The notes under the pieces were generated by a model, which did no database searches, was not told the origin of the DNA, and was given only the letters and a program-made list of their open reading frames with translations. Source: Curvivirga sp965219885 (GTDB lineage Bacteria > Pseudomonadota > Alphaproteobacteria > UBA8366 > Aestuariispiraceae). Taken from it: DNA of 64,000 nucleotides. The position numbers were made by a program, and so were the translations under genes. Below are positions 17,213 through 26,125 of this stretch, in pieces (within the stretch, counting starts at the first letter, position 1; the number at the start of each line of letters is the position of its first letter). The stretch covers positions 682,001-746,000 of the forward strand of contig NZ_CBDCOT010000009.1 in NCBI RefSeq assembly GCF_965219885.1. Reading direction: 5' to 3'.

Positions 17213-17980
17213 TTAAGCCTTCTGCGTCGCAGCAATCATCGCATTCATGGCAGGAACGGTCTCTTCGTTAAACCAGCCATCCGCAGTGCCATCCTTATTG
17301 GCGGCAGTATCACGAATGATACTTTCAACGCATTCCCCACGGATATCTGTCTTGATCATACCATAAGTTTTTGAAGGCAATTTGGCATAACGTTTCGCCG
17401 CCTTAAGTGCTGCTGCTTTCACTGCGTTACGATCACCCTCAACTTCTTCGTCAATGATACCCCAGGCCAGCGCTTTTTCAGTGCTGATAAATTCACCGCT
17501 TAACATCATATAACGTAATGCAGGTGGAGTTAACGCATGACGGGCTACCTCCAAAGGTGCCGTTGGGAAGTTCACACCAACCTTCGCCTCAGCCAACGCA
17601 AAATTCGCCCCTTTAATTGCCGCTGTATAATCAGCGGTTAACACAAAGAAAAAGCCACCCGCAATCGCCGCGCCTGCACATTCACAAATAACGGGCATCT
17701 TTAGGCCATAAGCAACGGTCAGAAAATCGTGCAAGCCTTTTACTAAAGCTACCTGATCATCCTTGGAAAAATGAACAGCCTCCTTTAAATCCACCCCCGC
17801 AGATAAAACCGCAAGATCACTGCCAATAATCAAGGCTTTGGCATTTCCATCAGCTTCCACCTCTTTATAAGCCATTGCCAATTCTTGCAAGAAACCCGGT
17901 GTCATCGCATTCACCGGCTTACGATTCATCCCAAGACGTATGATACCTGTTTCAACTTCTTCACGGATAATATTTGGCAT
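17213..17980 (-). CDS. Crotonase-family protein (enoyl-CoA hydratase/isomerase)
   Basis: The 255-residue product has the crotonase fold: an oxyanion-hole segment AVLSAGVDLKEA near residue 58 and ECAGAAIAGGFFFVLTADYTAA near 100. Of the two catalytic glutamates of enoyl-CoA hydratase, the first is kept (FALAEAKVG) but the second position, in ALRYMMLSG, is Tyr. This suggests an isomerase or other crotonase activity rather than classic hydration. The gene is convergent with the second lipoprotein gene, three bases from its stop. The context (etfBA, 3-hydroxyacyl-CoA dehydrogenase) points to acyl-CoA metabolism. Confidence 0.85.
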   Translation of the reverse strand: MPNIIREEVETGIIRLGMNRKPVNAMTPGFLQELAMAYKEVEADGNAKALIIGSDLAVLSAGVDLKEAVHFSKDDQVALVKGLHDFLTVAYGLKMPVICECAGAAIAGGFFFVLTADYTAAIKGANFALAEAKVGVNFPTAPLEVARHALTPPALRYMMLSGEFISTEKALAWGIIDEEVEGDRNAVKAAALKAAKRYAKLPSKTYGMIKTDIRGECVESIIRDTAANKDGTADGWFNEETVPAMNAMIAATQKA

Positions 17981-18080
17981 AAGCCCCCCTATAGATATGT
18001 ATAATTCTTCTGAAATTTTAGAAGATAATAAATATCTTTAAGAGAACTTCAATCTTGTGAAGCATATAAATACAAAATGA

Positions 18081-18857
18081 TTAATTCAGATACTTTTTCC
18101 AAAGATGATCCATAGAACCATCTTTATACATTTCAGCTAAAACTGCATTAATCTTCATTGCTAATTTATCTGCATCTGGACGTGTTTTAGACACCATAAA
18201 ATGTAGATCGAATGTCTTATCCGTGTCAAATTTGCGGATCACCAAACTATCTGGCAATGCGCCTTCATTCCCGTATCGATAATGGCCATTGAAAACCTGA
18301 TACAAAGTCAAATACCCATCACAACGTTTGCTATCCACCATATATAAACCTTGTTTCACACCAGAAGCACGTGTTGGTATTTGATCATTATTAAATCCAT
18401 AAGGCTCCAAATTCGTACCACGATTAGAACAAATGATAGCATCTTTCAAATCAGTAGCTTTAAGCATCCCTAATTGCGCCCATTTGGAATCCTTTCTTAA
18501 CGCAACTCCCGGATTCAACACATGTATCATTGATGTATAAGCAAAAAACGCCTGGCGGTCCGTTTTAAACGAGCCATCAATAATCATATCAAAACCTCGC
18601 CCCTCTTTTGCGCTGTTAAAACAGCGTTTCCACGGCAAGGCTTTAATCTCCAGCTCAATAGATAACTTCTCAAAAATGACTTTGGCCAGATCGATAGACA
18701 CACCTATCATTTCAGGATTTCTGGGTTCTTGAGGATTCGTGAAATGATAAGGCGGATATCCACCATTTCCATGACAAGCAGAAATTTTTACCTCAGCATA
18801 TGCCGCAGACATATATCCAAAAACCAACACAATCCCGAAGCAAATATTTCTCAGCAT
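18081..18857 (-). CDS. Periplasmic solute-binding protein, family 3 type
   Basis: The 258-residue product has a signal peptide cleaved after about residue 21 (AYA). It has the extracellular solute-binding family 3 layout: GVSIDLAKVIFEKLSIELEIKALPWKRCF near 48 (in pieces), FDMIIDGSFKTDRQAFFAYT near 92 and KINAVLAEMYKDGSMDHLWKKY at the end. Members bind polar amino acids for ABC transporters, or act as stand-alone sensors. No permease or ATPase is adjacent, so it may be an orphan. It is divergent from the 3-hydroxybutyryl-CoA dehydrogenase gene. Confidence 0.85.
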   Translation of the reverse strand: MLRNICFGIVLVFGYMSAAYAEVKISACHGNGGYPPYHFTNPQEPRNPEMIGVSIDLAKVIFEKLSIELEIKALPWKRCFNSAKEGRGFDMIIDGSFKTDRQAFFAYTSMIHVLNPGVALRKDSKWAQLGMLKATDLKDAIICSNRGTNLEPYGFNNDQIPTRASGVKQGLYMVDSKRCDGYLTLYQVFNGHYRYGNEGALPDSLVIRKFDTDKTFDLHFMVSKTRPDADKLAMKINAVLAEMYKDGSMDHLWKKYLN

Positions 18858-19013
18858 TTTTATCGTCCTTGCTCAAATGCGAAAACCGAACTTATTGATT
18901 TATTTAATTATTGCCCCTTTTCCCTTTCTCCTTGGGAATTAAGTGGACATTTCTCGGTTTCCGACTAAAACTATATCCGTTTGAAATTTACTAGTAAAGA
19001 ATGGGGATCTATC

Positions 19014-19889
19014 ATGATTAGGACAGTTGGCGTAGTTGGTGCCGGACAAATGGGAAATGGTATTGCCCATCTTTGTGCACTGACGGGTGCTCAAGTCAAA
19101 CTCATGGATATTGATCCGGCAGCAATTGAGGCTGCTATGACCTTAATTTCTAACAACATGGATCGACAAATCAAACGTGGTACCATTAACGAGACAATGA
19201 AACGTGATTCATTGGCACGCATCGAAACAGGCACTGGTTTTGAAATCTTCAAAGAGTGCGACATTGTCATAGAAGCAGCCACGGAAGATGAAGAAACCAA
19301 ACGTATGATCTTTCGTGATTGTATCCCTCATATTACTGAGGCATGTATCCTTGCCACCAACACCAGTTCCATTTCCATTACTCGCCTCGCAGCAAATACA
19401 GATCGTCCTGACCGTTTTTGTGGTGTTCATTTCTTGAAACCAGCCAATGCGATGCCATTGGTTGAAATGATCCGTGGTTTGGCAACATCAGAAGAAACTT
19501 TTGAAACCTGCCTCAACTTTGTTGAGAAACAGTTAGGTAAAACCACAGCGGTTTCCGAAGATTTTCCAGCCTTTATTGTAAATCGTATCTTACTACCAAT
19601 GGTGAATGAAGCGATCTACACTTTATATGAAGGTGTAGGCAATGTAACTGCGATCGATACTGCAATGAAACTTGGCACCAAACATCCGCTAGGTCCGCTT
19701 GAATTAGCGGATTTTATTGGCTTGGATACATGCCTTGCTATCCTAAACACTCTTCATCATGAACTGGCCGATAATAAATATCGCCCATGTCCGTTGCTAG
19801 TGAAATATGTGGAAGCTGGCTGGTTAGGGCGTAAATCCGGTCGCGGGTTTTATGATTATTCTGAAGACATACCGCGCCCGACACGCTAG
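19014..19889 (+). CDS. hbdA: 3-hydroxybutyryl-CoA dehydrogenase
   Basis: I place the start at ATG 19014, preceded by GGGGAT, giving 291 residues; a TTG at 18981 is possible but less likely. The N-terminal NAD-binding loop is VGVVGAGQMGNGIAHL. The catalytic His lies in FCGVHFLKPANAMPLVEMI near 138, and the C-terminal helical domain contains FPAFIVNRILLPMVNEAIYT and GTKHPLGPLELADFIGLD. The enzyme oxidises 3-hydroxybutyryl-CoA to acetoacetyl-CoA in butyrate or polyhydroxybutyrate metabolism. The gene often follows etfBA directly; here four genes intervene. Confidence 0.92.
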   Translation: MIRTVGVVGAGQMGNGIAHLCALTGAQVKLMDIDPAAIEAAMTLISNNMDRQIKRGTINETMKRDSLARIETGTGFEIFKECDIVIEAATEDEETKRMIFRDCIPHITEACILATNTSSISITRLAANTDRPDRFCGVHFLKPANAMPLVEMIRGLATSEETFETCLNFVEKQLGKTTAVSEDFPAFIVNRILLPMVNEAIYTLYEGVGNVTAIDTAMKLGTKHPLGPLELADFIGLDTCLAILNTLHHELADNKYRPCPLLVKYVEAGWLGRKSGRGFYDYSEDIPRPTR

Positions 19890-19895
19890 TTCGAT

Positions 19896-20468
19896 TTATT
19901 CATTAATCACGTAATTGATCATGGCTTTGGCGTCATCTGACGCCCAATGGGCTGGACCTGTATAATATCCAACCACCAAACCTTCTCGATCAATTAGGAA
20001 TGTTGCAGGCAATCCTTTCACCCCAAAGGCACGACCTAGTTTAGTGCGTTTATCAATAAACAAATCCAGATTTTCTAATTTCAAACGATCGCGCAAAAAT
20101 GGGCCAGCTTTCTTTGCCCCCATCAAGTCTTGCGAAATAGCAACGACCTTGAAATCATCAGAGCCTAAATCGGCCTCTAACTGATCTAAATCCGGCATTT
20201 CCTTAATACATGGCGCACACCAGGTCGCCCAGAAATTCACCAAGATCACCTGCCCCTTAAAATCTTTGATATGGCGTACATTCCCTTCGCCGTCAAAGAA
20301 AGGAACTTCTGGTGCCAACTCACGTTGTTTTAACAAGATAAAACCACGCATATCCCCTTTTGTCGGTGGGAAAGCATCAGAAGCTTGGGCAGATTGCATA
20401 ATAGGCTGGTCAAGCAGGAGAAAGGTCGCTAAAACGGCAAACAACAATTTTATTTTGAAAAGTTTCAT
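19896..20468 (-). CDS. TlpA-type thiol:disulfide oxidoreductase
   Basis: The 190-residue product has an N-terminal signal or anchor and a thioredoxin-like domain with the WCAPC active site in NFWATWCAPCIKEMPDLDQL, near residue 83, plus cis-Pro KGLPATFLID near 152. TlpA/ResA-type proteins reduce periplasmic disulfides, for example during cytochrome c or copper-site maturation. The gene is divergent from argH, an arrangement often seen in alphaproteobacteria (tlpA-argH-lysA), as I recall. Confidence 0.92.
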   Translation of the reverse strand: MKLFKIKLLFAVLATFLLLDQPIMQSAQASDAFPPTKGDMRGFILLKQRELAPEVPFFDGEGNVRHIKDFKGQVILVNFWATWCAPCIKEMPDLDQLEADLGSDDFKVVAISQDLMGAKKAGPFLRDRLKLENLDLFIDKRTKLGRAFGVKGLPATFLIDREGLVVGYYTGPAHWASDDAKAMINYVINE

Positions 20469-20633
20469 CTTTGACCTGCTGAATAGATAGAATTGTTCCT
20501 GAATGTCACTTGGTTGACGAATATATGTTTACCTAGTGCCAGATATGAGATCAATAGACCTTCCCCTCACATTTGGGTGAAGGCCGTATAAATTCAAGAA
20601 CTGGCACGAAGAAAAAGAATATGAGGAGTTCCT

Positions 20634-22019
20634 ATGAGCGCCAATGAGATGTGGGGCGGACGTTTCGCCGGTGGACCTGCTGCGATTATGCAAGAAATCA
20701 ATGCCTCTATTGATTTTGATAAACGTATGTATCTACAAGACATTCTTGGATCCAAAGCCCATAGTGACATGCTGGCTGCGACTGGGATCATCAATGAAGA
20801 AGATCGTGATGAAATTCACCGTGGCCTGACCCAAATTCAGGAAGAAATCGAAGCAGATAAATTTGAGTTCAGTGCGGAACTGGAAGACATTCACATGAAT
20901 GTAGAAGCCCGTTTAAAAGAAATTATCGGTGATGCCGCAGGCCGTCTTCACACAGCACGTAGCCGTAATGATCAGGTTGCCACAGATTTCCGCCTTTGGT
21001 TACGTGATGCGATTGACAGTTTAGATGCGCAATATGCAGATTTGCATAAAGCATTAATCAACAAAGCAGAAAAACATGCAGATGTTGTAATGCCGGGCTT
21101 TACGCATCTTCAAGCAGCCCAACCAGTCACATTTGGTCATCACTTGCTGGCCTATGCAGAAATGGTGGGCCGAGATCGTAGTCGTCTGGCAGATTGCCGT
21201 AAGCGCCTAAACGAATGTCCATTGGGCGCTGCTGCTTTGGCAGGTACATCCTTCCCAACAGATCGTCATATGACTGCAAAAGCTTTGGGTTTTGATGGTC
21301 CAACACGTAACTCTATGGATAGCGTGGCGGCTCGTGATTTCGCCATGGAATTTTTGGCAGCAGCTTCCATCAGTGCTGTACATCTTTCTCGTCTGGCAGA
21401 AGAAATTGTTATCTGGGCGTCTCAACAATTTAGCTTTGTTGCTTTGTCTGACGCTTTCACCACGGGCAGTTCTATCATGCCACAAAAGAAAAATCCGGAT
21501 GCGGCTGAATTAATTCGTGCAAAACCGGGCCGTATCATTGGCTCATTAAACGCGCTATTGATCGTGATGAAAGGCTTACCTATGACTTATGGTAAGGATA
21601 TGCAGGAAGATAAAGAAGTCACCTTTGATGCCGCTGACAATCTTTCCCTATGTGTCGCAGTAATGGCTGGTATGGTTGAAGATATGGAACCACGCCCAGA
21701 ATTCATGAAGGCGGCTTTGGTGAATGGTTTCCCTACTGCAACTGACCTAGCTGACTGGTGCGTACGCGTCTTGAATATGCCATTCCGTGATGCTCATCAC
21801 GTGACAGGTTCTTTAGTTGCCTTGGCAGAAAACAAAGAATGTGGCCTAGAAGATTTATCTTTGGAAGATATGCAGAGCATTGAAGCCAGCATTACCGAAG
21901 ATGTGTTCTCGGTTCTATCCAGTGAAGCTTCCGTGACCAGCCGGACAAGTTATGGCGGGACAGCACCGGAAAATGTACGTGCGATGGCTGCAGAAGCCCG
22001 CGATCGTTTTTTGAAATAA
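20634..22019 (+). CDS. argH: Argininosuccinate lyase
   Basis: The 461-residue product begins MWGGRFAGGPAAIMQEINAS and contains LHTARSRNDQVATDFRLWLR near 103, the GFTHLQAAQPVTFGHH segment near 148 with the catalytic His, and the fumarase/ASL signature GSSIMPQKKNPDAAELIR near 280. It cleaves argininosuccinate to arginine and fumarate in the final step of arginine synthesis. Length is standard. A GAGGAG site precedes the ATG. It is followed by an LptM-like lipoprotein gene and lysA. Confidence 0.97.
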   Translation: MSANEMWGGRFAGGPAAIMQEINASIDFDKRMYLQDILGSKAHSDMLAATGIINEEDRDEIHRGLTQIQEEIEADKFEFSAELEDIHMNVEARLKEIIGDAAGRLHTARSRNDQVATDFRLWLRDAIDSLDAQYADLHKALINKAEKHADVVMPGFTHLQAAQPVTFGHHLLAYAEMVGRDRSRLADCRKRLNECPLGAAALAGTSFPTDRHMTAKALGFDGPTRNSMDSVAARDFAMEFLAAASISAVHLSRLAEEIVIWASQQFSFVALSDAFTTGSSIMPQKKNPDAAELIRAKPGRIIGSLNALLIVMKGLPMTYGKDMQEDKEVTFDAADNLSLCVAVMAGMVEDMEPRPEFMKAALVNGFPTATDLADWCVRVLNMPFRDAHHVTGSLVALAENKECGLEDLSLEDMQSIEASITEDVFSVLSSEASVTSRTSYGGTAPENVRAMAAEARDRFLK

Positions 22020-22039
22020 GTTAAATAAAGGAAGATACT

Positions 22040-22168
22040 ATGATCCGCAAAATGATTATTGGACTGACAGTGATCCTTTTAACTGCTGGTAGTTTGTCTG
22101 CATGTGGTAAGAAGCAACCACCTGTCGCACCTTCACAATCTGAACAAACTCAAGACACAACAAATTAA
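22040..22168 (+). CDS. lptM: Small LptM-like lipoprotein, 42 aa
   Basis: A short frame starting at ATG 22040 (AAGGAAG upstream) encodes a 42-residue lipoprotein: a hydrophobic signal, lipobox SLSAC with Cys22, then GKKQPPVAPSQ and a short polar tail. Cys-Gly-x-Lys-x-Pro after the lipobox is the hallmark of LptM (formerly YifL), which helps mature the LptDE lipopolysaccharide translocon. Its position just before the diaminopimelate decarboxylase gene parallels the yifL-dapF pairing in E. coli. It is easy to miss because of its length. Confidence 0.82.
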   Translation: MIRKMIIGLTVILLTAGSLSACGKKQPPVAPSQSEQTQDTTN

Positions 22169-22207
22169 TTTCCCATTCCCTAACCAGGGCAGGATGAGGC
22201 GAATTCC

Positions 22208-23497
22208 ATGAACCATTTTGATTATGTTGAAGGTATCCTTCATGCAGAAGGCGTATCCATTTCCGATCTAGCGGCGGAAGTAGGCACCCCTTTTTATGTT
22301 TATTCCTCTGCGACGTTAGAACGCCATTATCAAATCTTTAAGGATGCATTGGATGAACAAGGTTTGGACACCTTGGTTTGTTATGCTGTGAAGGCCAATT
22401 CTAATCAATCTGTCTTGCGCACCTTAGGAAATCTAGGTGCGGGTGCTGATGTTGTTTCCGAAGGTGAAATGCGCCGTGCTTTGGCAGCTGGTATTCCTGC
22501 AGATCGTATCGTGTTTTCCGGTGTAGGTAAGACTGCAGCCGAAATGGCTGCTGCTATGGAGGAAGGGATTCTGGAATTAAATGTAGAAAGTATTCCAGAA
22601 TTAGACACTTTGTCTAAAGTCGCAGATGCTATGGATACTGAAGCCCATATTGCCATTCGTGTAAATCCGGATGTGGACGCCAATACGCATGAAAAAATTG
22701 CCACTGGTAAAAAAGAAAACAAATTCGGTATCGATATCGAAATGGCAGGCCAAATCTATGCTAAAGCCATGGAATTGCCGGGTGTGAAACCTGTTTCAAT
22801 CGCGGTTCATATTGGGTCGCAGTTAACTGATCTAGCCCCATTCCACGCGGCATTCACCAAAGTAGCTGAAACTGTTCAAATGTTGGATAATATGGGTGTC
22901 CCCCTAGAACGTATCGACATTGGTGGCGGTCTTGGTATTCCTTATTCTCATGGAGATGAGGAACCACCTTTGCCAAAAGATTATGCAAAAGTTGTAAAAG
23001 AAACCCTTGGTCATCTGAACAAGAAAATTATGCTGGAACCAGGTCGTCTTATTGTGGGCAATGCTGGCCTTCTAGTATCCGAAGTGATTTTTGATAAAAA
23101 AGGGGACACAAAACGTTTCGTCATCGTGGATGCAGCCATGAATGATTTGGTACGTCCAACCCTTTATGATGGACATCATGAAATCATTGCAGTCGAAGAA
23201 GCAAAAAATGAGGAAATCCATTCCCTAAGCGATGTGGTCGGCCCTGTTTGCGAAACAGGCGACACTTTTACAAAAAATCGCGAATTACCCGAATTTGAAA
23301 CAGGTGATTTAATCGCTTTCGGTTCAGCTGGTGCCTATGGCGCAGTTATGGCTTCTACCTATAACTCTCGTCTTTTGGTACCGGAAGTTATGGTGAAAGA
23401 CGATCAATTTGCTGTGATCAGACCAAGACAAGATTACGAAGCTCTGATAGGATTAGACAAAACCGCCCCTTGGTTGGAAAAAGATCAATCCGAATAA
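22208..23497 (+). CDS. lysA: Diaminopimelate decarboxylase
   Basis: The 429-residue product is a fold-III PLP enzyme. The PLP lysine lies in VCYAVKANSNQSVLRTL near residue 63, the glycine loop IDIGGGLGIPY near 240 and EPGRLIVGNAG near 280. The C-terminal VGPVCETGDTF segment carries the active-site Cys contributed across the dimer, and FGSAGAYG follows. It decarboxylates meso-diaminopimelate to lysine. GAGG precedes the ATG at 22208. It lies directly after the LptM-like gene. Confidence 0.96.
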   Translation: MNHFDYVEGILHAEGVSISDLAAEVGTPFYVYSSATLERHYQIFKDALDEQGLDTLVCYAVKANSNQSVLRTLGNLGAGADVVSEGEMRRALAAGIPADRIVFSGVGKTAAEMAAAMEEGILELNVESIPELDTLSKVADAMDTEAHIAIRVNPDVDANTHEKIATGKKENKFGIDIEMAGQIYAKAMELPGVKPVSIAVHIGSQLTDLAPFHAAFTKVAETVQMLDNMGVPLERIDIGGGLGIPYSHGDEEPPLPKDYAKVVKETLGHLNKKIMLEPGRLIVGNAGLLVSEVIFDKKGDTKRFVIVDAAMNDLVRPTLYDGHHEIIAVEEAKNEEIHSLSDVVGPVCETGDTFTKNRELPEFETGDLIAFGSAGAYGAVMASTYNSRLLVPEVMVKDDQFAVIRPRQDYEALIGLDKTAPWLEKDQSE

Positions 23498-23550
23498 GGG
23501 GCCTTCGCCAACCTTTTTTGGATGGGCGTCAGTCATTCTGACGATCTTAT

Positions 23551-26040
23551 ATGAAAAGAAACGTAGTCAGAAGCTTCGTTGGACCCGTGAATATCACGGT
23601 TACATGGCTTGCCTTGATGACTGCAGAGATTATCCGGCAGGGGCGTTTTGCTTTACTCTTTTCCAGTTTATGGTTTTGTCTCGCCCTAAGCCCACTTCCT
23701 GAAATGCTACCCGGATTATTCTTTAATCTTGTTTCCTATGGATTGCTTATCGCTTCTCTCTATTCAGCTGTCATATTCATCAGAAATGTTCGACTACCTT
23801 CCTTTCAAAATGTCTTAAAACAAATAGAAGATAGTAATAAGTTAGAAAATCGGCCTCTACGATCCCTTAGCGACGATCTACCGCGACATTTACAGGATCA
23901 AACCCAGACGAACCAGCTTTGGCGAAAACATCAAAATAATTTACTTTTATCTTTACCGAAACTCTCAACAGGGTGGGCCAAGCCGATTTGGGCGGAAAAG
24001 GATCCTTATGCTTTAAGATTTTTATGTCTTTTTCTACTCATTATATTTGCCGTTGCGAATGATAAACCATTAAAACAAATCATTTCGGAAAGTCTGGTCC
24101 CAACTAATCTTTTTCCAACATCGCCCCCCTTACAGGTAGATGGTTGGATTACGCCACCTGATTATACAAGAATGGCAACATTGCTACTGGAAAACGATCA
24201 AACCCAAAACAATGCTCAGACAACCAATATAACAATTTTCCCTGATCATTCTAATTTAGTTTTACAAGTCAATAATAGTGACGAAATCCCAGAATTTTAT
24301 ATCGAAGGAAAAAAAATAAAGGATACGTTTGAGCAACTTACCGCCAATAGCTTTCGTCTCTCAACCAATATCAATAAAGGTGGTATTGCCGAGTTACACA
24401 TTGATGGCGAAGCTATAAAAAGTTGGAACTTTCGACTAATTCCTGATCTACCTCCGGAAATCAAATTTAAAGGTCAAATCTCTTACACTAACCGGAAAAG
24501 CTTACGTATTCCTTTTGTCGCTATGGATGATTATGGAATCAAACAGATTGATTTAAGAATAACCAAAAACACCGGGCAAGGTGAATTTGAACAAATCCTA
24601 CAGTTACCACTTATTGAGGCCAATGGCACAAAGCGTGATTTAAGCTCTAGTCATTTCCTTGACTTAACAGCACATCCATGGGCAGGTTTACAAGTTAAGG
24701 CTGAGCTGTTTGTAGTCGATGCGCTTGATCAAATTGGCAATTCCCTCTCACAAATCATTACTTTACCCCAACGTGTCTTCACACATCCTGTAGCACGTCA
24801 AATCATTGCTATTCGACGCGCAGTTGCTATATCAAATTCATATGAAGATTTGGAACCTCAAGCCATTAGAACTGCGTCCTTGGCAGAAAAAAGCGATGCC
24901 TATGAACAGGACCCCACAGTTTATATGACTTTGCATATTGCGGCACGGCGCCTATATGCGATTGACCGTATGGAACAGAAACAAAATTCCATGCGCTTGC
25001 TGTGGGATATTGCCCTCTATTTAGAAGAAGGAGCTGCCATTACCAATCTAGGGAAGCTACAATCTGCAGAGCAAGACTTAATGGATGCGTTAAATCGCGG
25101 CGCGAGCGATGAAGAAATTGATCGTCTCATGCAAGCCTTGGAACAAGCTATGGCCGAATATATGGAGGCCTTGGCACGTGATTTACAATCAAATGACGCA
25201 CCTAAAACCGGGTTACAAAAACAGCTTGATGCTTCTCGCATGATGGATAGTAAAAGTATCCAAGATATGATGGAACAACTGCGAGAGCTCTTAAAGATGG
25301 GCATGATGGATGCGGCACGCGATCTTTTGGCTGAAATCCAGAACATCATGGAAAATCTTCAAATGGCGGAAGAAGAAGATTTACCGGAAACCACCATGCA
25401 AGCCGTTGAAATGCTACAAGACATAGAAGAGATCATGAAAAAGCAACAACGCTTGATGGAAAGAAGTTACAATCGTGCCATGGGCCGCGATAGTGATGCC
25501 AATAAGCTTGATAACAATAATACTCAAAATTCTCTGAAAAATATGCAAGCCCAAAACCCGGAAGATATCGCCGAACAAGCCGCTCTTGCTGAGCAACTAA
25601 AACAGCTGCGACAAGAATATAAAGAACTAATGCAACAAGATGCTCCCCAAAGTTTTATTGAAAGCGAAAATGCCATGGGCGCCGCAACCCATTCTTTGGA
25701 ACAAGGAGATAATCATCAGGCTTCAGACCTTCAGGGCAAAGCGATTGAAGCTCTACAACAAGCGCTTAATCAGATGGAAGAAAGCATTATTGAACGTTTT
25801 ATGAATAGTAACCAACAATCCATTTCTGCAGAAACTTCACCACAAGGTAAGGGACGTGACCCTTTTGGACGTAATATGCCTAATCCGCTTAGCAACAGTA
25901 GTGAAGGCACTAAAGTGCCTAATGCCTCCCAAATGGGACGCGCCCGTTCTATTCAACAAGAACTTCGTCGTAGGTTTAATGATAAATCGCGTGAAAATGA
26001 AGAACTGGATTATATCGAACGCTTATTAAAACCATTTTAA
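23551..26040 (+). CDS. TIGR02302/DUF4175-family membrane protein
   Basis: The 829-residue product has N-terminal hydrophobic helices (about residues 34-78) and another near 160-175, then a long periplasmic-looking region with IPFVAMDDYGIKQIDLRI. The C-terminal third is Gln/Met/Glu-rich and helical, with repeated MMEQLRELLKMGMMDAARDL-type segments, and it ends in DYIERLLKPF. This matches the alphaproteobacterial DUF4175/TIGR02302 family found next to lysA, whose function is unknown to me. A small CGTCAG/CTGACG hairpin (23527-23543) lies just upstream of the start, and no clear ribosome-binding site is visible. Confidence 0.88.
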   Translation: MKRNVVRSFVGPVNITVTWLALMTAEIIRQGRFALLFSSLWFCLALSPLPEMLPGLFFNLVSYGLLIASLYSAVIFIRNVRLPSFQNVLKQIEDSNKLENRPLRSLSDDLPRHLQDQTQTNQLWRKHQNNLLLSLPKLSTGWAKPIWAEKDPYALRFLCLFLLIIFAVANDKPLKQIISESLVPTNLFPTSPPLQVDGWITPPDYTRMATLLLENDQTQNNAQTTNITIFPDHSNLVLQVNNSDEIPEFYIEGKKIKDTFEQLTANSFRLSTNINKGGIAELHIDGEAIKSWNFRLIPDLPPEIKFKGQISYTNRKSLRIPFVAMDDYGIKQIDLRITKNTGQGEFEQILQLPLIEANGTKRDLSSSHFLDLTAHPWAGLQVKAELFVVDALDQIGNSLSQIITLPQRVFTHPVARQIIAIRRAVAISNSYEDLEPQAIRTASLAEKSDAYEQDPTVYMTLHIAARRLYAIDRMEQKQNSMRLLWDIALYLEEGAAITNLGKLQSAEQDLMDALNRGASDEEIDRLMQALEQAMAEYMEALARDLQSNDAPKTGLQKQLDASRMMDSKSIQDMMEQLRELLKMGMMDAARDLLAEIQNIMENLQMAEEEDLPETTMQAVEMLQDIEEIMKKQQRLMERSYNRAMGRDSDANKLDNNNTQNSLKNMQAQNPEDIAEQAALAEQLKQLRQEYKELMQQDAPQSFIESENAMGAATHSLEQGDNHQASDLQGKAIEALQQALNQMEESIIERFMNSNQQSISAETSPQGKGRDPFGRNMPNPLSNSSEGTKVPNASQMGRARSIQQELRRRFNDKSRENEELDYIERLLKPF

Positions 26041-26072
26041 ACCCATTTACCTCACTTAATCCCGTCATAAAA

Positions 26073-26099
26073 AAGGCACTCTGTATTAAAGAGTGCCTT
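26073..26099 (-). terminator. Bidirectional terminator between convergent genes
   Basis: AAGGCACTCT pairs with AGAGTGCCTT around a short loop. On the minus strand TTTTTT follows the stem, so it best terminates the zinc-ribbon gene, but it can also end the DUF4175 transcript from the plus strand. Confidence 0.85.
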
Positions 26100-26125
26100 C
26101 ATAATAATTACGTATATATTTTCTA

